This document shows, in pieces, positions 25,734-34,935 of a stretch of 64,000 bases of DNA. A program made the translations under genes and the position numbers. How positions within the stretch are numbered: position 1 is the stretch's first letter; each line of letters begins with the position of its first letter. The stretch is from JBCCAG01 sp050331115 (GTDB taxonomy: Bacteria; Cyanobacteriota; Cyanobacteriia; CAKZMO01): positions 14,198 through 78,197 of the forward strand of contig JBHJHD010000059.1 in the NCBI GenBank assembly GCA_050331115.1. Reading direction: 5' to 3'. The notes beneath the pieces were generated by a model. That model was not told where the DNA came from and did not search any database. It saw only the letters and a program-made list of their open reading frames with translations.

Positions 25734-27044
25734 CTAAGAGGAAACGGCTGACCTAACAGATGGGACGATTTCCCAAGTTCGAGGCTGATAAAACTGACAT
25801 TTATCCATGTCGCCGCGGGCAACAATGGTGAATCGAAACGAGTCCACGACGTCAAACGTGCAGATGATATCCTTTCTGAGGCGGACCTGCGCCGTGTAGG
25901 TTCCTGGTCCTAAGCCCAGGTAGGGGAGCTTCAGCTGTAGTTCGGACTCCCCAGCGGGAACGTCGAAGTAGACCTCATCGATTTCACCGCGCAGGGACAG
26001 CAGGTTGCCGGCATTCTCTTCCCCCCCCACTTTGACGACCTTGAAGTTAAAGGTAACGCCCTCAAAGGCTTGGTGAGCGTCGCAGGTGAGGCAAAACGCA
26101 ACGGGCTCTCCCGTAATCAGCGTTTCCGTGGCTTCTCCCTTATCGTCACGGAAGAACAGGGCGCGGATATCCATTCCGGCGCTTTCCTCTCGCGACTTAG
26201 GGGGAAGAATCAAAGCGTTTTTGGAGCGTTCTGTGCCGGTGAGAAACAGGTCGGCCTCGTATCGATCGACGACCTCGTTGACGTCACCCTCTGCAAGCAG
26301 CTGTCCCCGAGCCAGGTACAGCGCCGCATCACAGATATTGAGGATGGCTCGCGAGTTGTGGTTGACCAAGATAAAGGCCACCCCGTTTTGCCTCAGTTCG
26401 TAGAGGCGGCGATAGCACTTTGCCTTGAAGCGGGCATCGCCAACGGCGAGCACCTCGTCAATTAGCAGGATATCGGGCTCAGTGTGAACCGCGCAGGCGA
26501 ACCCCAGTCGGGCCGCCATGCCCGAGCTGTAGGTCTGCACTGGGGCATCGATGGCGTCCTCAATCTCAGCAAAGTCCACCACGTCCTCGAACCGCTCATC
26601 GATCTGCCGCGTCGATAGCCCCAAAATTGACATGTTGGCGTAGATGTTTTCACGCCCGGTGAGGATGGGGTTAAAGCCCGCGCCCAGGGCAATCAGGGGG
26701 GCAATCCGCCCTCGAATCCGCACCTGCCCGGTGTCTGGCTTAATCAGACCGCTGATGATGCGCAGCAGCGTACTCTTGCCCGCCCCGTTGCCGCCGATTA
26801 ACCCCAGGGCTTGTCCGGGGTAAAGCTGAAACTTGACCCCCTGCAGCGCCCAAAATTCTTGGGGGCGCAGTTTGTGACTCCGCCGCCCTCTGCCGGTTAG
26901 ATCCGCCGCGATATCCTGAACGCCGTAGAAGAGCGATCGCTTCAGGTCGCGGCAAAACTTTTTGGAGACGCCCTCGACGGAGATCACGGGGAACTCCTGC
27001 CGACTTTCCACAGCGTCTGATGAATGCTGAACGTTCAGTACCAT
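25734..27044 (-). CDS. ABC exporter ATPase, Wzt type, with C-terminal polysaccharide-binding domain
   Basis: This 436-residue ATPase drives export of a lipid-linked polysaccharide. The nucleotide-binding domain (about 20-260) has Walker A GGNGAGKST, the H/TagH/Wzt-type signature YSSGMAARLGFA and Walker B ILLIDEVLAVGD. The segment EFWALQGVKFQLYPGQALGLIG before Walker A is typical of O-antigen/teichoic acid exporters. Residues 290-430 form a beta-rich Wzt_C-like domain (VTFNFKVVKVGG...LPYLGLGPGTYTAQVRLRKD), which in relatives recognises the non-reducing end of the glycan. Its ATG is one base after the permease stop, so the pair is translationally linked. Confidence 0.93.
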   Translation of the reverse strand: MVLNVQHSSDAVESRQEFPVISVEGVSKKFCRDLKRSLFYGVQDIAADLTGRGRRSHKLRPQEFWALQGVKFQLYPGQALGLIGGNGAGKSTLLRIISGLIKPDTGQVRIRGRIAPLIALGAGFNPILTGRENIYANMSILGLSTRQIDERFEDVVDFAEIEDAIDAPVQTYSSGMAARLGFACAVHTEPDILLIDEVLAVGDARFKAKCYRRLYELRQNGVAFILVNHNSRAILNICDAALYLARGQLLAEGDVNEVVDRYEADLFLTGTERSKNALILPPKSREESAGMDIRALFFRDDKGEATETLITGEPVAFCLTCDAHQAFEGVTFNFKVVKVGGEENAGNLLSLRGEIDEVYFDVPAGESELQLKLPYLGLGPGTYTAQVRLRKDIICTFDVVDSFRFTIVARGDMDKCQFYQPRTWEIVPSVRSAVSS

Positions 27045-27045
27045 A

Positions 27046-27891
27046 TTACGAAGTCACTCTCTCGACAACATAGGGCATCGCAATTCGAAATCCGATCCAG
27101 GTCAATATCAGCCCTATGAAGGTTAACCCGCTGACCAGCCAAAACCCCGCCGGATTAGACACCACGCCCGTTGTAGCCAGGTCGCGCGTCGTGACCAGCA
27201 GCGGAGTAACAGGGTTCCAGGCAACCAGCGAACCGAACAGCCCTTCCGTAGGTACGGGATAGATAACGGGGGTCAAGAACAGCCAAAATCCCATGAGCAT
27301 GTTGAGGCTTTTGGACACGTCTTGATAGAGCACGCCAATGGGAGCCAGAAAAACCCCCACCAGCGTGCCCAGCAAAACCAGATGAATGAGGGCTACAGGC
27401 GCTAGCAGCACGCTCCAGCTGATGGGCACGCGGAAGTAGATAAACAGGCCAATAATCAAAATCAGCTTGATGCCGAAGTTGAATCCGACTTCTCCTAGCT
27501 TGGCCAAGATAATGGCTTCTCTAGGGAAGTTTACGCGGGCGAGCATTGGCTTAGCTACGGTGATGGCCTGGACTGGCCCTGTCGCGGCATCGACAAAGGT
27601 CTGCCAAAGGGCGGTACTGAACATGACGTAAGCCGGGTAGGGAATATCTGTCTCGCCAACGGTAAATACATTAGCCTCCTTGGCTAATGTGAAACCGACT
27701 GCCATCGCAATTGGCGGCACAAAGGCCCAGAGAATCCCCAGCAGGGCCTGACGATACTGGGCGCTGATGTCTCGCACCATGAGTCGCCAGGCGAGCTCGC
27801 GGGAGGCAAGGATATCTTGCCACATCGTCCGCATTAAAAAGCGGGGCCGATGCAGGAGACTATCTGGGGTGTAAACGATTTCGGGGGGCAT
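27046..27891 (-). CDS. ABC exporter permease, Wzm type
   Basis: This 281-residue ABC-2 type permease has six membrane helices and a typical amphipathic lead (DILASRELAWRLMVRDISAQYRQALLGILWAF). It contains the family's FPREAIILAKLGEVGFNF cytoplasmic loop and the VYP/VIYPVP region in FLTPVIYPVP. With the adjacent Wzt it forms a four-subunit exporter moving an undecaprenyl-linked or similar glycan across the plasma membrane. Presence of this pair, and absence of Wzx/Wzy genes, marks the locus as ABC-dependent. Confidence 0.93.
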   Translation of the reverse strand: MPPEIVYTPDSLLHRPRFLMRTMWQDILASRELAWRLMVRDISAQYRQALLGILWAFVPPIAMAVGFTLAKEANVFTVGETDIPYPAYVMFSTALWQTFVDAATGPVQAITVAKPMLARVNFPREAIILAKLGEVGFNFGIKLILIIGLFIYFRVPISWSVLLAPVALIHLVLLGTLVGVFLAPIGVLYQDVSKSLNMLMGFWLFLTPVIYPVPTEGLFGSLVAWNPVTPLLVTTRDLATTGVVSNPAGFWLVSGLTFIGLILTWIGFRIAMPYVVERVTS

Positions 27892-27941
27892 AGACAGAGC
27901 GCTCGTTGAAAAAAAAATTAGCAGTAGCTCAGCGCCGGCTC

Positions 27942-28985
27942 CTAAGAGCTGGACAGCACGTTATCCGACTGGGGTGAGCCCGGGACCGAATCAGCGCTCT
28001 GCTGACGCCCGGTTCGATCAAGTCGATGCCGATGGGTAAGATAGCGGTTGATGCGGTGCTCTACTTGCATCATCAGCCACTCAAGTTTGGGGCTGTAAAG
28101 GCCGAAGGTCAGCCAGTTGATGATCGGGGCAACCAGCGTGACCTTGCGGCGAATGCCCAGCTTTTTGTACTTCGTCTTGAAGTACCCGTCTTCGGCCAAG
28201 TTCCACTTGGTGCGCAGGTGACGCAGGCTATCTAATGTCCAGGCATTGCTCCAGCGCAGCATGTAGTAGTGCACATCGGCGAGCTCCTGGGGCGGGCCAG
28301 GCACGTAGGTCACCAGGGAATCGGGCTCGAAGTAGACGGCCTCACCCGCCTCGCGCACCGTCATGCAGAAGTCTAGGTGCTCTTTTGTATTCAACATGGC
28401 CTCGTCCAGGGGGCCAATGGTGTCGAAAATGGAGCGGCGCACCAGAACGCAGTGGAATTCGGCGAGCTCAGTAGGCGATCGCTCCAGTCGATCCCGCATG
28501 GCAGCGACCTTTTTGCCCTGGTGATACATCTTTTCCCGCAGCCGCCGCCGCCCGGTCTGGTCGACCCAGATATGCGACTCGCCACCGGCAAAGTGAATCT
28601 CCTCGTGGATGGGCTCGTAGTGGCACATCAGGGGGCCGACAACCGCCGCCTCTGTCTCTTCGGCGCATTTGATCAGCCTGTCCAGCCAGCCGGGAGTGAC
28701 TACAACATCGTTATCGACAAAGGCGAGGTACTTCGTATCCACATGCTGAATGCCGATGTTGCGCGCTTGGTTGGGGTGCAGATAGTAGTCGGTTCGAATT
28801 AGCTCGAACGGCCTGAGTTTAGACTGCTCTTCTAAGTATTGCTTCAGCTTCTTGGGAGAGTTGCCGTCGACATACACCAGCTTAAAAGGAATTTTGGTGT
28901 GCTCATAGATGCTCTCCAGCGATCGCTGCGCATAGCTGAACCGCTCCCGAGGAACAACGACAATTGTAATAATTGGTTCTGTCAT
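27942..28985 (-). CDS. Family 2 glycosyltransferase
   Basis: The 347-residue enzyme starts ITIVVVPRERFSYAQRSLES and has the GT-A core with VYVDGNSPKKL near 40, HPNQARNIGIQHV near 78 and the metal motif AFVDNDVVVTPGWLDRL near 90. The C-terminal segment (KLGIRRKVTLVAPIINWLTFGLYSP) is amphipathic or weakly hydrophobic and may dock on the membrane. The tail is Ser/Asp-rich. The gene lies 14 bases after the sulfotransferase gene and 50 bases before the permease gene in transcription order. Confidence 0.9.
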   Translation of the reverse strand: MTEPIITIVVVPRERFSYAQRSLESIYEHTKIPFKLVYVDGNSPKKLKQYLEEQSKLRPFELIRTDYYLHPNQARNIGIQHVDTKYLAFVDNDVVVTPGWLDRLIKCAEETEAAVVGPLMCHYEPIHEEIHFAGGESHIWVDQTGRRRLREKMYHQGKKVAAMRDRLERSPTELAEFHCVLVRRSIFDTIGPLDEAMLNTKEHLDFCMTVREAGEAVYFEPDSLVTYVPGPPQELADVHYYMLRWSNAWTLDSLRHLRTKWNLAEDGYFKTKYKKLGIRRKVTLVAPIINWLTFGLYSPKLEWLMMQVEHRINRYLTHRHRLDRTGRQQSADSVPGSPQSDNVLSSS

Positions 28986-28999
28986 AAAAACTCCTGTTT

Positions 29000-29893
29000 T
29001 TAGCTAAGAAAGCTGTATCCCTTGAGAAAAGGGAAAAGGCTTATTTTCTCTTCGACTTCTTGTTTCAATTCCAGGCCCCACTCTACTTTGTGGCGGCTTT
29101 TACTTGGGAGTTCAAAAACGATGCTGGCGCAGGCATCTAGATAGTCGTCTGAAGGCAATACGTTTAACCAAAAGCATAAATCTCGTAGCTGGGGTTGAGT
29201 CTGCTCAATAATGTCTTCATGGCGAAGGTCGTAGATCTCTAGATAATCTAGATCGCTGGCCATCGCTTTTATGTCCATAATTGATTCGCAAACTTTAAAG
29301 TAGCGGCTTACGGTATCTCGTAGATCTGACGGTGACGAAGAATTCCGGGCTTTTTTGAGCGCCATTGTTGCAATATTATCGAACGGATTGCGAACAACGT
29401 GGACTAGCTTGATAGGTATCTCGACCAAGTCGTAAAGCCTGCGAAGGAGCTCTGGCCTAGATGCAATCGAGGTTGCCGAAAATTCACCATGCTTATCGCC
29501 GATGACCTGAATATGTTGATAAGCGCCTTGCCATTGGTTAGGAACGTCATAGGTGTAGCCGTTTCCCCGACGCCAAGAATGCCCTCTTATCGACGTATTT
29601 TTGAGTAGAAGATAGTAAAGGGCGTTACGGCTTAGCCCAGCGTCGGCATACTTGATGGCCCGTAGCTCATGGGCCATGACAATGTTAGGGTTGGCGTCTA
29701 GAAGCGCTGCAACCAGACTATGGCCACTTCTAGAGTAGCCGATGAACAAACAAAAGGTTTCTATCGCCTCGAAGGTGCGAGTAAGCTTCTCATCAATACC
29801 TACAGCCGCTAGGCGAGACAGATTATACTGAATCGGCCAGGGGAACTTTTTCTTCTTCTTTAAGAGAAGGTTTAATAACGTCGTGGACTGCAT
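29000..29893 (-). CDS. Sulfotransferase family protein
   Basis: The 297-residue protein has a P-loop-like PAPS-binding fold. The 5'-phosphosulfate loop is YSRSGHSLVAALLDANPNI near residue 55. The 3'-phosphate motif is VVRNPFDNIATMALKKARN near 165-185. These two motifs in this order define PAPS-dependent sulfotransferases. The N-terminus carries a run of five lysines (LLLKKKKKFPW). Inside a glycosyltransferase/exporter locus it probably adds sulfate to a glycan, consistent with the sulfated exopolysaccharides known from cyanobacteria. No PAPS synthesis gene is nearby. Confidence 0.85.
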   Translation of the reverse strand: MQSTTLLNLLLKKKKKFPWPIQYNLSRLAAVGIDEKLTRTFEAIETFCLFIGYSRSGHSLVAALLDANPNIVMAHELRAIKYADAGLSRNALYYLLLKNTSIRGHSWRRGNGYTYDVPNQWQGAYQHIQVIGDKHGEFSATSIASRPELLRRLYDLVEIPIKLVHVVRNPFDNIATMALKKARNSSSPSDLRDTVSRYFKVCESIMDIKAMASDLDYLEIYDLRHEDIIEQTQPQLRDLCFWLNVLPSDDYLDACASIVFELPSKSRHKVEWGLELKQEVEEKISLFPFLKGYSFLS

Positions 29894-29917
29894 ATCGATT
29901 CTCGTGCGATGTAATGT

Positions 29918-31189
29918 CTAGTGGCTCAGAGAGAAGGCAGCTGGCTGAGAAGGGGTCGAATTAGGGTCAACAAGTGATTCATAGAGATCCACAAGAGCGT
30001 CGTTGAGCTTGTCGAGATCGTAGTGCTGCTCCACAAAAGCACGGCCCGCCCGCCCCATATCTGGCCAGCGTTCAGGATGTTCGATGAGATAAATCAGCTT
30101 TTCTGCGATCGCCTCAGCGTCTCTTTCAGGCACCAAAAAGCCGGAGATATCTTCCTCCACCAGCTCTGGGATGCCGCCGTGGAGGGTGCTGATCACAGGT
30201 AGACCCATCGCCATTGCTTCTTTTAAGACATTGACTGGAGCATCTTGATTTCCATCAGCGGCCGTGACGCTCGGCGCAATGAATAAGTGCGAGGTGCCGA
30301 GTAGAGAGATAATTTCCGACTGCGATCGCCGCCCCAAGAACTTAATCGACTGTTGAGCATTGAGCGACTGGGTCAGCTGCTCGAGCGCTTCGCGAAGCTC
30401 CCCGTCGCCAATGATGATGTACTCCACATTGGCATAGCTCTTTAGCATTTGAGCCACCGCACGAATCCCGTATTCGATTCCTTTCTTCTCAACCAGGCGT
30501 CCGGTGGTCGCAATCCGAATCGGCCCCTCCTGCGGAAGCTGACGGATACTGAAGGGAAATCGGCTGTAGTCTAATCCAGAGCCGTGGACCCGAATCCGAT
30601 CGGCGGGGCAGCCTAGCTCGACTGCGCGCCCCATGAAAAATTTGCAGTTCGCTAGGAAGTAATCGCCGCTCTCAAACAGAGGATCATAGATATCTTCGCC
30701 GTTGTCTTGAACAAAGTGGCTAATGTCATGACCCCGAAAAATCGTAATCAGCTTAGCTTCGGGGGAATGGGCGACCTGAAACGCCATTCCCCTGAAGCTT
30801 ACTGTGCCAAACTGGCAGTGAATAATATCGTAGCGCTCCTTCAGGTTGGGAAGCAGCGTGTAGAGGGGCCATAGAGAGACCGCCTGGCTCCCATATTTGA
30901 AAAAGTTTAGCGATCGCAACGTTGCTTTTGGCGCTTGAAATAACTTAGAGAGGCATACACCAACGCCCTTAAGAGCGCGCCAGGCGAGATTGGTGGGAAT
31001 TTTCTGTAGGTATTGCGTTCGCTCCAGCAGCTTATAGCTGACAACATCGTCGTGCAGCTTAGAAAAGTCGCCTGGCCGATCGGCATAGATATCAACCTCG
31101 TGCCCCCGATCGAGGAGGCCTGTCACTTGGTTGAGGATGAATGTTTCCGATATGATTGGAAACTGACCGACGATAAACGCAATCTTCAT
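29918..31189 (-). CDS. Family 4 glycosyltransferase (WcaL/AmsK-like)
   Basis: The 423-residue GT-B enzyme starts MKIAFIVGQFPIISETFILN, which is typical of the WcaL/AmsK/TuaC-like branch of family 4. The donor-binding C-terminal half has IATTGRLVEKKGIEYGIRA near 228 and the retaining-enzyme ExxxxxxE region in PVNVLKEAMAMGLPVISTLHGGIPELVEE near 325. Such enzymes act at the cytoplasmic face in exopolysaccharide repeat assembly. It starts 194 bases after the preceding glycosyltransferase stop, the longest gap in the locus, so it may have its own promoter. Confidence 0.92.
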   Translation of the reverse strand: MKIAFIVGQFPIISETFILNQVTGLLDRGHEVDIYADRPGDFSKLHDDVVSYKLLERTQYLQKIPTNLAWRALKGVGVCLSKLFQAPKATLRSLNFFKYGSQAVSLWPLYTLLPNLKERYDIIHCQFGTVSFRGMAFQVAHSPEAKLITIFRGHDISHFVQDNGEDIYDPLFESGDYFLANCKFFMGRAVELGCPADRIRVHGSGLDYSRFPFSIRQLPQEGPIRIATTGRLVEKKGIEYGIRAVAQMLKSYANVEYIIIGDGELREALEQLTQSLNAQQSIKFLGRRSQSEIISLLGTSHLFIAPSVTAADGNQDAPVNVLKEAMAMGLPVISTLHGGIPELVEEDISGFLVPERDAEAIAEKLIYLIEHPERWPDMGRAGRAFVEQHYDLDKLNDALVDLYESLVDPNSTPSQPAAFSLSH

Positions 31190-31310
31190 GGCAATCTTTT
31201 ACGGGTTGAGCACAAACTGTCTGTTGAGGGGCTTGATGTCTTTTACTAAGCTACTCTCTGATTGAAATTTTCCCCAGCGTTGGCTTCACTCTTTCCAGAG
31301 CGCTTACAAA

Positions 31311-31367
31311 TGTAATAAAAAAATATTACAAGAGTACTCGGCCTTTTTGGGCTAAAGCCGCTTAGCC
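31311..31367. promoter_or_regulatory. AT-rich inverted repeats in the gap between two glycosyltransferases
   Basis: TGTAATA (31311-31317) and TATTACA (31324-31330) form a perfect inverted repeat around six A's. Next to it GGCTAA (31350-31355) pairs with TTAGCC (31362-31367). On the minus strand these follow the stop at 31383 and precede the family 4 glycosyltransferase start at 31189. They could be an internal terminator and/or an operator splitting the locus into two transcription units. Confidence 0.35.
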
Positions 31368-31382
31368 TAAAATTGCGTACTT

Positions 31383-32363
31383 CTAGAGCCTGCTGGGGCT
31401 GGCGCCCGCCCTAAGCCGAATTTTTGCCCAAGCGCTGCTATAGCGGACAAAGAAAATGACGAGCGAAACTTTCAGCTTTTCGCTAATTCTGCTTAAGTTC
31501 GGGCTTCTAAATACGCTAGAAACATACATCACAGGTGGAATCAAATCCTGCCCAAGAATTATTCCAAAAACCAAATGATTCAGGAGCCTTGGCGGTATCC
31601 ACTTTTGCTGAGTCAGCTTAAACGGTAGGGTGCCCTCATGAAAAAAGTGATAGAGATTCCTGCCTAATAAGTCATAGTGGCCGCCGGCCAGGCGAACCGT
31701 TTTCATATAGATTTGCCCAAACGAGGCTCTAGCTGGGTGGGCAATGCGGACTTCTGCTGCGTAAGCCTGCTGGTAGCCTGCATTGTAGACGCGCTGTCCC
31801 CAGTCTAAATCTCCCCCTGACTTTAACGTCTCATTGAATACACCGACTTTGTCGACTATGGCCCTCCAAGTGAACAAGTTTGCAGTAGCCCCATACTTCA
31901 TGTCTCTAAGGTGCTGCTCTTGTGGAAAAGCAGTCGCCATCTCGAACAGCTCGACGGGAGTCGGCCGCTCAGCGTCTTGCGGAAAAATTTCAATCTTTCC
32001 AGAGACGAGACCGCAGTCAGGGCTCTTAAGCAAGTGATGGACGCCCTTTTCAAGCCAGTCGGTCGCGGGAATACAGTCTGCATCCGTGAAGGCGATCGCC
32101 TCTCCTTTTGCTTGGGAAATTCCCCGATTACGGGCTGCGTAGGAGCCAGGCGTAGACTCATAGGTTAGAACCACGCTGTCGTAGGACGCCGCCAGAGCCC
32201 TGATGGCGTCCAAATTATCGTTATCAGAGCCGTTGTCCACCACGATAATCTCGTAGCGCGATCGCCCGTAGGTTTGGTTCGCTAACGCTTCTAAGCAAAG
32301 CTTCAGGCGCTCCGCGTCATTGAAAACGGGGATGACAACTGAGACGAACGGATACTCTTCCAT
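31383..32363 (-). CDS. Family 2 glycosyltransferase
   Basis: The 326-residue GT-A enzyme opens with FVSVVIPVFNDAERLKLCLEA and has IIVVDNGSDNDNLDA near 40. SYAARNRGISQAKGEAIAFTDADCIPATDWLEKG near 75-108 contains the metal-binding DAD. YNAGYQQAYAAEVRIAHPAR follows near 205. The C-terminal segment includes a weakly hydrophobic stretch (LLNHLVFGIILGQDLIPPVMYVSSVF) that may be membrane-associated. It follows the flavoprotein gene by 21 bases on the minus strand. Confidence 0.9.
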   Translation of the reverse strand: MEEYPFVSVVIPVFNDAERLKLCLEALANQTYGRSRYEIIVVDNGSDNDNLDAIRALAASYDSVVLTYESTPGSYAARNRGISQAKGEAIAFTDADCIPATDWLEKGVHHLLKSPDCGLVSGKIEIFPQDAERPTPVELFEMATAFPQEQHLRDMKYGATANLFTWRAIVDKVGVFNETLKSGGDLDWGQRVYNAGYQQAYAAEVRIAHPARASFGQIYMKTVRLAGGHYDLLGRNLYHFFHEGTLPFKLTQQKWIPPRLLNHLVFGIILGQDLIPPVMYVSSVFRSPNLSRISEKLKVSLVIFFVRYSSAWAKIRLRAGASPSRL

Positions 32364-32384
32364 AATGTTCTACCCACACCCACG

Positions 32385-33869
32385 CTACGCCGGAGTTGAT
32401 ACCGGTTCAGCTTCGGACTTAGCAGACTGCGATTTCGCCTTTGACCACTCTTTGTTGGTGAAGTCTTCGTGGTAAGAGCGCTCCACGTTCACGTTCCAAA
32501 TGTCGTGCTCCTCACCGGCAATATTCTTCGCCGCTAGCAGCGCCGTCAGCATCGAGTGGTCCTGGTTGTTGTAGCGGTGCATGCCGTTGCGGCCTACGGT
32601 CTGCAGGTTCTCAAATCCTTTGATGTAATCCTCCAAAACCTGTAGATGCTTGCGGTACTCGCCGTCATAGACTGGGTAGGCCTTGAACTGACGGATGACG
32701 CAGCCGTCTTCTACATCCTCTGGCTTAACGCCCAGATCGAGGTTAACGATTTCTTGAGAGGCGAGCTCAATCAGCTTTTCATCCGCCATCTCCCAAATCT
32801 CATCCCCCTCGCTGCAGAAATACTCCATACCGAGGCAGGTCTTGCTGCTGTCTGGCACCATCTCAGGGCTCCAATTTTTGAAGTTCTGGATGCGGCCTAC
32901 CTTGAACTCAGGGCTGTGGATGTAGAGCCAGTTGTCGGGAAATAGGTGCTTACGATCGATAACCAGCGACACAATTAAGAAGTCGCGGTACTTGAGCCCA
33001 TGAGCCGCTTCGAGCACGTGCGCAGGCGGGGGCGGGTCGAGGCGGTGCATCAGTGCCGTGATGGGCATGGAGTTGATGTAGTGATCGCCGGTCAGCTCAA
33101 AGGTCTCCCCCCCTCGCTTTGCGACTATCTTGGTAATGCGCATGCCCTCGCGCTCCACTCTTACGACCTCGGTGTGCATATGCACCGGGGAACCGTCTTC
33201 TTCCAAGATCTCTTGGCAGCGCTCCCACATCATGCCGGGGCCGAGGCGAGGGTAGTCGAAGGTTTTGATTAGGCTCTTGGCGTCGGTGCCGCCAAACAGA
33301 GCGTTGATTACCGCCTGCTTGAGTGACAGGTTCTTGATGCGCTGAGCGGCCCAGTCGGCGCGAATCTGACTGCAGGGGATACCCCACACCTTCTCGGTAT
33401 AGGTCTTGAAGAAGATGCGGTACAGCCGTCTCCCGAAGCAGTCGGTCACCCATTCTTCGAAGGTCTCGGGCTCAGCAGTAAGATTGAGATACTTCCTTGT
33501 CTTAGCCTTTAAATAGCTTGCCAGAATCATAGCGCTCTGGAACGGCCCAAGGTTTCTCAAAGTCTTGAACAGCGCCAGCGGATAGTCGTAAAATTTCCCT
33601 CCGTAGTAAATACGGGACATGCGCGGCGTTTGGATAAAGTCGTCCTCGAGAATTTCTTTCCAAACGGCCTGTACTTCGCCGACTTTGGTAAAAAAGCGGT
33701 GTCCGCCGATGTCAAAGCGGTAGCCTTTGTAGGTTTCAGTGCGAGAGATGCCGCCTACTTTATCGGACTTTTCTAGCACAACGGATTTAATGCCGTGCTT
33801 CATCAGCTCATAGCCCGAGGTCAGTCCGGCTGGACCACCGCCAATAATCACTACGGGATTCATACTCAT
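32385..33869 (-). CDS. FAD-dependent UDP-galactopyranose mutase / protoporphyrinogen oxidase-like flavoprotein
   Basis: The 494-residue protein begins with a dinucleotide-binding motif, NPVVIIGGGPAGLTSGYELMKHG, and VVLEKSDKVGGISRTETYKG. It continues with YRFDIGGHRFFTKV, a pattern seen in UDP-galactopyranose mutase and related amine-oxidase-fold enzymes. The C-terminal FAD contact is NLQTVGRNGMHRYNNQDHSM. Full-length relatives occur in many exopolysaccharide loci and are usually annotated only as NAD(P)/FAD-dependent oxidoreductases. A sugar-nucleotide or lipid-linked-sugar substrate is inferred from context. It starts 58 bases after the first glycosyltransferase of the locus. Confidence 0.85.
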   Translation of the reverse strand: MSMNPVVIIGGGPAGLTSGYELMKHGIKSVVLEKSDKVGGISRTETYKGYRFDIGGHRFFTKVGEVQAVWKEILEDDFIQTPRMSRIYYGGKFYDYPLALFKTLRNLGPFQSAMILASYLKAKTRKYLNLTAEPETFEEWVTDCFGRRLYRIFFKTYTEKVWGIPCSQIRADWAAQRIKNLSLKQAVINALFGGTDAKSLIKTFDYPRLGPGMMWERCQEILEEDGSPVHMHTEVVRVEREGMRITKIVAKRGGETFELTGDHYINSMPITALMHRLDPPPPAHVLEAAHGLKYRDFLIVSLVIDRKHLFPDNWLYIHSPEFKVGRIQNFKNWSPEMVPDSSKTCLGMEYFCSEGDEIWEMADEKLIELASQEIVNLDLGVKPEDVEDGCVIRQFKAYPVYDGEYRKHLQVLEDYIKGFENLQTVGRNGMHRYNNQDHSMLTALLAAKNIAGEEHDIWNVNVERSYHEDFTNKEWSKAKSQSAKSEAEPVSTPA

Positions 33870-33927
33870 ACTTATCTTTTCCTAGTCGTCCTGCCTGATA
33901 AAAATTGCACAGAGAGATTCAGCGCCC

Positions 33928-34935
33928 TTACGCCCTGCTGCCTGCGAGCAGGGGCATATTGCTCAAATAATGCTTCAGCGTTACATAGGCAAAGGCTCCA
34001 CCGCCGTATATGAAGTACAGCCAGTGCCATGGAATAACGCCGAGGGTGAACAGCAGCCCTCGCTTTTGATAGAAGAATCGATAAACCTCAGCATTGATGG
34101 CCGTAAGGGCAATCGCGATCGCCACCGCCACCCACAGCAGCCACCCCAAAATTAAACTGCCCAATAGGCTACCCACGAGCGCAAATGCTAAGACGACGCT
34201 GATTCGGTTGGCGTAGCTCAAGTTCAGGTCAGCGTCTAAACGCTGCTCTTTGAGCAGCAACTCGCTCCAAGGCAGCGCCCGGTAGAAAATTTCCGCCCTC
34301 AGCAGCGATACGGGCTCCCACCGCTTCAAGTGCTTGACCTGGATATGTTTGTACAGCCGAATTGGATAGCCCGCGCGCGTCAGGCGATAGCCCAGCTCAA
34401 TATCTTCAATACAGGGCTTACGGTAGCTTTCGTCAAAGCCGCCGACGGCCCAAAACGCGGCACGCCGCACCGCGCCGCAGGCTCCCCAAAACGTGGAAGC
34501 CTTTTCCGCCGATTTTTGATGGGTGTAATGGTGAAACAGGTTCTTGTACTGCGAAAGAAAATTATCAGCACCGGGAGCGTCATCATAGGAACCAATCAGG
34601 GCCCCTAGCTCCGGCATCTGTATAAAAGCCTGCTCAACCTGGCCTATGGTCTCGGGGTGCACTGTAACGTCTGCATCCACAAAAAATACGACGTCTCCGG
34701 ACGCTGCCTTAGCGCCGACGTTCCTAGCCCGGGCCGGGCCGCCTGAGGCGGGCAACCGCAGCACGGTGGCCCCAAAATCTTCAGCGACCTTCCATGAGCC
34801 GTCAGTGTCGCCGTCGGATACCACGATGACCTCGTCCGCAGGGCGATCGCTGTCTTTGAGACTCTCCAGACACCGCTTGAAGCTCTCGCCGCCGTTGTAT
34901 ACGGGGATCACGATTGAAATACGGATAAGAGACAT
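33928..34935 (-). CDS. Membrane-anchored family 2 glycosyltransferase
   Basis: The 335-residue enzyme opens with ISIVIPVYNGGESFKRCLES, has EVIVVSDGDTDGS near 36, GGPARARNVGAKAASGDVVFFVDADVTVHPE near 64-95 with the DAD motif, and GGFDESYRKPCIEDIELGYRL near 166 as acceptor-side motif. Two hydrophobic helices near 245-282 and a third near 305-320 anchor it in the membrane. This layout is typical of enzymes acting on lipid-linked sugars. It is the first gene of the minus-strand polysaccharide locus; the promoter should lie in the kilobase upstream. Confidence 0.9.
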   Translation of the reverse strand: MSLIRISIVIPVYNGGESFKRCLESLKDSDRPADEVIVVSDGDTDGSWKVAEDFGATVLRLPASGGPARARNVGAKAASGDVVFFVDADVTVHPETIGQVEQAFIQMPELGALIGSYDDAPGADNFLSQYKNLFHHYTHQKSAEKASTFWGACGAVRRAAFWAVGGFDESYRKPCIEDIELGYRLTRAGYPIRLYKHIQVKHLKRWEPVSLLRAEIFYRALPWSELLLKEQRLDADLNLSYANRISVVLAFALVGSLLGSLILGWLLWVAVAIAIALTAINAEVYRFFYQKRGLLFTLGVIPWHWLYFIYGGGAFAYVTLKHYLSNMPLLAGSRA

